64,000 bases of DNA from Azorinus chamasolen (lineage: Eukaryota > Mollusca > Bivalvia > Cardiida > Solecurtidae), in the NCBI GenBank assembly GCA_963576725.1, contig OY755241.1, positions 1,984,001 through 2,048,000 on the forward strand, in the 5' to 3' direction. The notes below the pieces were generated by a model. That model was not told the origin of the DNA, did no database searches, and saw only the letters and a list, made by a program, of their open reading frames with translations. Of this stretch, positions 56,929-64,000 are shown in pieces. Both the position numbers and the translations under genes were made by a program. Every line of letters begins with the position of its first letter. The first letter of the stretch is position 1.

Positions 56929-58273
56929 ATGGTGGCCCTTAATCGCTCACCTGTTCATAACAGATTAATGATTTCAATGACAGATTACATCATTTGAAAA
57001 ATCTTGGTAGAAAACCATTAGATGATGCTACATACTAAATATAAAGAGTCTAGACCTTACAGGTTTGGAGGAGAAGATATTTTAAAGATTTTCCTATGAA
57101 AAACTGTTAAGCCCAAGGGCGGGGCCATTTTTGATCCGGGGTTCATAATTTGAAAATCTTGGTAGAGGACTATTAGATAATGCAACATACCAAATATCTA
57201 AGGTCTATGCCTTACAAGTTCAGAGAAGACTTTTAAAGATTTTTAAAAACTTTCCTATGAAAATCTGATATGCCCCTGGGCGGGGCCGTTTTCAACCCAG
57301 GGGACATAATTTGAACAATCTTGGTAGAAAACTATTAGATAGCGCTACATACCAAATATTAAAGGTCTCTGCCTTACAGTTTTGGAGAAGAAGATTCTTA
57401 AAGCTTTTCATATGAAAAACTGATAAGCCCCAGGGCGGGGCCATTTTTGACCCAGGGGTAATAATTTGAATAATCTTGGTAGAAAACCATTAGATGATGC
57501 TACATACCAAATATCAGGCCTAGACCTTACAGTTCTGGAGGAGAAGATTTTTAAAGATTTTCCTATGAAAAACTGATAAGCCCTTGGGCGGGGCCATTTT
57601 TGGTCCGGGGATCATAATTTGATTACTCTTGGCAGAGGACCATTAAATAATGCTACATACCAAATATCAAAGGTCTATACCTTATAATTTTAGAGAAGAA
57701 GATATTTAAACTTTTAAAGATTTTCCTATGAAAAACTGACAAGCCCCGGGGCGGGGCCATTTTTGTCCTGGGGGTCATAGTTTGAACAATCTTAGTAGAG
57801 GACCATTAGATGATGCTACATACCAAATACTAAAGGTCTATTCCTTATATTTTCAGAGAAGAAGATTTTTAAATACTTTCCTATGAAAAACTGATAAGCC
57901 CCGGGGTGGGGCCATTTTTGGCCCAGGGGTAATAATTTGAACAATCTTAGTAGAGGACCATTAGATCATGCTACATACCAAATATCAAAGGTCTATGCCT
58001 TACAGTTTCAGAGAAGATTTTTCAATGAAAAACTGATAAGCCCTGGGGCGGGGTCATTTTTGCCCTGGGGGACATAATTTGAACAATCTTTGTAGAGGAC
58101 CATTACATCATGCTACATACCAAATATCAAAGCTCTTGGCTTTGTAGTTCCAGAGAAGAAGATGTTTAAGTAAATTATTGACGCCTGCACGTACGCACGA
58201 CGCACACCGACGGACGCCGGACATAAGATCATCCCAATAGCTCACCTTCGCACTTTGTGCCAGGTGAGCTAAA
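56929..58273. mobile_element. Helitron/Helentron-like insertion with ~150-bp tandem core, about 8 units
   Basis: Starts ACAAGAGGGCCATGGTGGCC (short palindrome) and AATCGCTCACCTG; ends CGCACGACGCACACCGACGG then AGGTGAGCTA. Core units (TTGGTAGAAAACCATTAGAT and variants) recur at about 57003, 57162, 57324, 57476, 57625, 57790, 57947 and 58087. Block copies A and B have the uninterrupted site (TAATATATCAAAACTAATG), so the ends are precise, and no target duplication is evident. Confidence 0.7.
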
Positions 58274-61200
58274 AACTAATGATCCCGAAGGACCAGAAAA
58301 TATAACACGGAGAAGATTACGTATATATACGAGGTAATAAATATGCATGTTGTCATTTATTTCATGAATATTAAACACGAAGTGTTAACTCTGCACACTA
58401 GAAGCAAATTCATTTGTGTTCTAACTGTTTGTAAAGGCCATCACAAATTGATATATTCTGCTATGTGCTGTCGTAACATGCACGATGTTATATGGGAGAT
58501 GATATACGACTCATGTTATAAAGTTATTAAACGAACAATGTTTTTTGAGTTGATGGTGACTAAAGTATGAAGACCGCATTCCTAATACTTAGTTATTGAG
58601 CGAACATTTTTTTAGTTTAAGGTCACTGTGACCTTGACAGACTGACCTCAAAATCAATAGGGGGTCATCTACTGGCCATGACCAACCTTCCTACAGTGGC
58701 TATAAAGACAGCACACCCAAGAGCTGTCAAGTTAATGAGCGAACAAAGATGTGGCTAACGGACGGACAAGCGCCATACCATAATACGACCGAAGTTACCT
58801 TTGGGCGTATAAAAAACACAGCTGGGTGCAATATACAAGACATACGACAACAAAGTGACATTGAGCTCTTTATTTGAGAGAGCGTAATGTAAGTAGTCAG
58901 TTGGAAGCATTCTCAGAAATAAACATTTTGTTACTGCAGAAAAACAAACAGGTACAAAAGATGGACCAACACTGTCCACTTACAAATGTGTAATGTAACA
59001 TTCTCTGTTGCTGTTCACTAGTGTGATGAAAGTCCAAAGCCTTCCAGACAACACTAATGCCACTCACAATACACGTGCATATATACTCATAGGTTACCAT
59101 TAACCCTTTACCTGGTGAATATTCATGAAAGAAATAATGGCATTATGAATTATTGATTTCTTTGTAAATAGCATGAACACGGCCAGTTTGGCAATGACAG
59201 AAACAGTAGAATCAGGTCTATACCGTTTCATAAGCAAACGGAGCAGGCCCTGATCAAACAGCTCCTACAGGAGCCATCTGATCTGGGTCTACTCTGATTG
59301 CAAAGGAACCAAACAGTGACTCTTTGGCAGGTAAAGGGTCAATATACTATAATCTATTATTTAAGTCGTTAATCAGATTTCCGTTTAAAATATGTATATT
59401 GTATGGGGTAAAATAAAGTAGCCTGGGTTGATCAATATGAGACACCACCTGCAATTTGGCAATGATCAAAAACAGAAAATCAGATGATGCATGTCCACAT
59501 TCGCAACAAACAAAAAATATAAACAATTCAAGAATAAATGTTTTATTTTATGATGTTTGAAATGATTGACTCTGTGGCACAGTGTACTGCAGAAGAACCT
59601 CCATACAGCCACCACTCAATGAGGTCGAATTCCAGATGTTCAAGACAGGTGGCAACCTAATAGTTTCTGCATTACAGTAAAACCTCTCTATAACGGCCAC
59701 TAAATTGCATCAAGTATTTTGTGTTAAAGGCAAGTGGCTGCTTAAAGCAAGGTGAAAGTAAAACAGAACACTCTTATATAGTAGTGTTGTTTTACTTTCA
59801 CCTTGCTTTAAGCAGCAACCTGTCCTAAATACCAATTAACCCAATTTAGTGGCCATTATAGAGAGGTTTTACTGTACTTGCCTTCTGCATTAAGCAACCA
59901 CCTGCTCTTATACAGTAGAACCTGTTTTAAGCGGTCATCAAAAAGTATCTAATTATGGGTCTGTAAGGCAGGTGGAAGCTTAATGCTGGTCAAAAATAAT
60001 ACAAAAAGCTCCTACAGGAGCTTTCTGCATTACTTTCGCCCTGCATTAAGCAACCACCTGCTTTTTAAGACCCCTATGTTCAATAAATGAGTGGTCGCTT
60101 AGGACATGTTCTACTGTAGACTTCTATATCTATCAAGTGATCACTGTATAAATGTTTCACTGCACATGGATTGTGGTTACAATTGGATTTTGGTCTTGTC
60201 AAGAAGGCTTTAAACTTGCAACGCTGTGTGCATTTTCCCATTCATAAATGTACATGTATACAACGCACAGCCTTGGTACAAGGCATTCACACATGCAATC
60301 TCTGGACGAAGATTCCACACTGGTCAAAATGGACATGAGAACAGCAGTGGCTGGCATATTTAATTACAAACGATGTATACAGTAAAACCTGCCTTACATG
60401 ACCCGTCAAAAATAGATATAACTATGAGTATGTAAGTCAGGTGGTAGCTTAAAACAGGTCAAAAGTAATGCAAAAAACTAATACAGGAGCTTTCTGCATT
60501 ACTTTTTCCGTGCTTTTTAAGATTCCTGTGTCTATTCAGTATAAGGTCGCTTAAGACTGGTTCTATTGTATCGTCAGCTGAATTGTTCACCGGCTTTATT
60601 TTATGGAAATTTTATAATACTGCTACAAGTCCATATTGCTTATCTCTCTTCTACACATGAAAGACCTCCATGGTAGATATGTAAACACTTTCGGAATACT
60701 GAGCACAAAAAATAATAATTCAAAGTGTATTAAATGCCTCATATTAACATTTCCAGAATTTGAAATTAGTGTGGATCCAAAGTCGATAAATATTTAATAT
60801 GTTGATTTGGTTTCGCACTATTTTCAAAATACTTTTTATTTATCACATAAGGGGACGTAAAGTTGGTACAATTTGACAAACAAGTCAGATTGTTAGACAA
60901 TATAAACATTGCCTTTGTATCTGCAGATGAAAATAATTGTTTGATTGTTTGTTCACTCTAGAACAGCAAGCATCACATCTAAAGCTCACTGCATTCAAGA
61001 ACCATTTGCTCAGTATTTAGAATCTACATATGTGCACACAACCTTCAAGTCCAATTATAAATTAGGAAAAACACATGCTACCTGGAATTGAATAGAAATG
61101 CACACTTCTAGTCTTAGTCTTAAATCCAGATTTAAAGCAATGAAAAATCTGAACTGTTACTGCAGTTTTTTCAATGGCAAAACAAAATTGATCAGTAAGC

Positions 61201-61345
61201 CACAACTTGATACTGCCAAAGTCACAATGACATGTCTCACCACTATAAATAATGATGATCCCTCTAGATACATCAATATCGACTAATCAGACACATTACT
61301 CAAACTTTTAACATAATGTGAAGATGTTTTGCACAAACTTTACAC

Positions 61346-62035
61346 CTGAAAATATCTTTCCATTTTGTTAACTCTTTTAACAATAAGTTTGGCTTGCTTT
61401 GTTAAACTATGTGTCAGCTACCATGTCCATACACCTCAAGGTTATAAAACTTGAGAGTCTGAGATCATTCTCAAGTATCTGATTTGTCAGATTCTGACCA
61501 ATCAGATGCTTGATAATGATATCAGACTCGAGCAAAAAGTTTCACAACCTTGGGGTCAGTACGTTTTTCTTTGAAATGTGTGATGGAGATTTCTGTACCA
61601 AAATAAGAGATTTTAATCTGTTGTGGTAACAAATGACTTTTCATCAGTACACTGTTGTGGCCTACGTTATGCATGAGAGTATAGCCTACCTGTTATAAGA
61701 CAACTGTGATATAATGTGATGTACAGGATTTCATAGCATGAAGAAAATGATTCACTGAGCTCTGACATCTTTGTATAGCCATTTGAATGAATGCACTAGA
61801 CAAGTTAAATGCTATTAGCAAACAGTGCAGACCCAGACCAGAGGGATGCTACATAAACACTCTGATCTGGGTCTGCACAGTTATCTCACTCGAGATCCTC
61901 TAGTAAATCCATTCTATTCACACCACACAGACTCTACCATTATATTATGATAGACGATTTCACTTTACAAATACAGCATTCACAGGGTTACCAACCAAAG
62001 AACTTCAACCATGTGGCAGTGCATAGACATTTACT
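61346..62035. other. Unique AT-rich sequence with a family D palindrome
   Basis: Family D element at about 61430-61556 (CCTCAAGGTTATAAAAC, with GATTTGTCAGA mirrored by TCTGACCAATC, ending CACAACCTTGG). A family C-like hairpin lies at about 61815-61880 (CAGTGCAGACCCAGACCAGA). No gene seen. Confidence 0.55.
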
Positions 62036-62039
62036 ATAT

Positions 62040-62276
62040 CTAACCCTTTCCTTCATACAGAACACTTTTGGCACATTTGCAAGCACAGTAGACCCAGATC
62101 TGACGGTTCCTGTGGGAGCCATCTGAGCAGGATCTGCTGTCTGCTTATATAATAATACAGACCCGATTCTACAGGTGCTGTCATTGTCAAAAGTTCCATG
62201 TTCATAGTCAAAATGAATTGCAGCTAATTAATAGTCTTACATTTATTACACGAGTATTCATGAGTGAAAGGGTTAA
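62040..62276. repeat. Family C MITE (piggyBac-like)
   Basis: CTAACCCTTTCCTTCATACA to GAGTGAAAGGGTTAA; centre GACGGTTCCTGTGGGAGCCATC. Confidence 0.75.
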
Positions 62277-64000
62277 TGTACTATCTTTAACTTGTCAACT
62301 AGTTGCACTTAAAACAATTTCTTTCATAAAACATGAAAGTCGGACAAGTGCTACATTACAACATGGCACTGACTTTAAATCAACCAGTACCACTGGATGA
62401 AAGTCCATGCAGAATGGCTAGATGCAAAGGCAGTCCAATAAACGAAGGCAGAGTGCAAAACTGTTGAAACTACAAGCTATGGTGTAAACAGTATAGATCC
62501 AGACAACACGACAATTAACTTCATCCCATTATGATGCTCACAGAAATCAAACAAGAGCATCACATGCCCGTTTTTGATTGTAGCTGCTAATGTTTTAACA
62601 ACGCCATCACAGTTACAATAGCTTGTATTTCCCCCCCCCCCCCCCCCCCCCCCCCCAAGCTAATAAAAATCACATGACAATTTTAGGAGGGCAATTATTT
62701 TGAAACTTTTATAAATGATGAACAATGTGGTGACAACAGTTTTGCATTAAACCATCTGAACAAACTGCTTCAAGGTTTTGCCTTCTAAAATTGACCTTCA
62801 TGGGTATGAAATCTCTGTACAAATAAATAAAAGGGTAAAATGGCATATAACACAGAGACATTTCAGACAAAAATTTGTCAGAAGACAGATATTCTACTTC
62901 TTGTTCTAAAACTAGGCTGATCACTTGCAACAGCATTTACTTGCAGATACTGAAAACCACTGCATACCTTGTACGCAACTCACACTATGTGAAACTGCCG
63001 TTTATAACAACAGTCCACACTCATTCAAGCATTAGTCAAGTAAGCAGATCCAATATCTGGTCCATACATCATATATCAGCTTCAGCCCAAGCATAACTCG
63101 GGTACAACTCTGACACTTTGTCACAAGAATCCCTAATGCTACTCCGAGAACCATCTTAAAAACAGCAAAAACACATAAAAGATATACTGGTGAATTAAGT
63201 CAACTCCGGGATTATGACAGAAACTATCTTCCTCATATAAATTAATGAGTGAAAAAAACAAAACAGAGAGGAAATAAGTGTTATCTATAAGATCCTACAT
63301 ACCGATCTACATCACACTAATGTCTATACCTCTGACCAACAAGGGGGCAATCTTGAGGTCAAAGGACAAGACCAGTCGGTCTGTGTACATGTACTTAACT
63401 ATGGGGCAGTTTAGCTCAGCAATATACACAGACCAATTAAAATGTATTAAAACAATATAAAAAATCTCGATACAAATCCTAGCCTCAGTGCACTTGGGTA
63501 CTGGCCAGCTCACCACACTGGTTACCCAATTCTCCTCTGTTACTTTAAATTAGGGGGTCAACATTCTACCCAAACACATTTGATGTACAAGTTAATCTGG
63601 GGCAATAGTTTCGCTTCACTCAGTCAAATGCAGACCTTCAATGAACAACATATCTATCATCATTTCAACAAGTGTTTCATATTATCTTCATTCGTTAAGT
63701 CTGGCCATACATGTTCAAAAAACCCCAATTCCCGTCACCCTGTGTATCAATAATTACCCACAGTAACATACCATATCGTAAACCCACATCTAGCTAAAAT
63801 TTACCATAAACCTTGTACTTCTCTGAACAAACCGTCTCTAATTTCCTATAAAACCAAGAACGGCATCAATACCATATCCTACATCTTCTGACCTGTTACT
63901 CATTAAGCTACAAACAGATTCTGCTAGCCCTTTACTCTTCTTTCTGCTTTAGTATCCTCTCCCCTTAACATAACCTCTCTCCTCCCCCATATTCTCATGT
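62277..64000. other. Right edge, nothing recognised
   Basis: A run of about 26 C lies at 62631-62656. Several frames of 60-75 codons exist on both strands without domains or splice evidence. It could be intron or UTR of a gene outside the window. Confidence 0.4.

Larger units (their letters stand above)
51216..61345. repeat. Segmental duplication, copy C
   Basis: 51216-54166 matches 35712-38702. The rest follows copies A and B with an insertion at 55215-56368, a second at 56929-58273, and a deletion of about 450 bp of the 137-bp tandem core at 58560. More diverged from A and B than these are from each other. Confidence 0.9.

Overview
The window is animal DNA, most likely from a bivalve mollusc. 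It is AT-rich and intron-containing. It is crowded with hairpin MITEs, Helitron-like tandem-core repeats, microsatellites and retroelements. The genes I recognise belong to one family: secreted peptidoglycan recognition proteins (PGRP, amidase_2 fold) carrying an N-terminal SH3b-like domain. The bivalve call is an inference from repeat style and gene architecture, not from a search.

Layout. At 1-1480 lies a relic of PGRP exon 2, part of which has expanded into a 49-bp minisatellite. PGRP copy 1 (2145-17019) has two 1-nt deletions and has lost the upstream block that copies 2 and 3 share. Its third intron holds a 5'-truncated LINE, itself interrupted by a recent LTR retroelement (7938-14574). 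PGRP copy 2 (22838-27681) is open but has lost its usual stop codon and runs 45 residues further, to a stop supplied by a MITE. PGRP copy 3 (32402-38277) is open and encodes 268 residues, but a Phe replaces the catalytic Tyr. Genes 1-3 share the same four-exon plan: signal peptide plus SH3b; linker plus the first half of PGRP; a short middle exon; a last exon with the second zinc ligands. Flanking sequence of copies 2 and 3 is also paralogous, so whole gene units were duplicated in tandem.

From 35.7 to 61.3 kb the window is a block present in two to three copies (35712-42967, 46007-51211, 51216-61345). The block begins inside intron 3 of copy 3, so the third copy carries an orphan, intact last PGRP exon at 53582-53781. 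A 3-kb spacer (42968-46006) holds an unusual CCGG-studded GC-rich stretch and a 289-bp tandem repeat. The last 2.6 kb holds only repeats and unrecognised AT-rich DNA.

Mobile DNA. Three hairpin families recur. Family A/B has CAGTARAACC termini and a long near-perfect palindrome (Tc1/mariner or pogo-like). Family C starts CCCTTT inside duplicated TTAA (piggyBac-like). Family D is a palindrome around a TGATTGGTCAGA motif. They nest in one another, in places with base-exact target sites. Coordinates of exons and of the LTR element come from reading splice sites and repeats directly; all functional statements are family-level inference.
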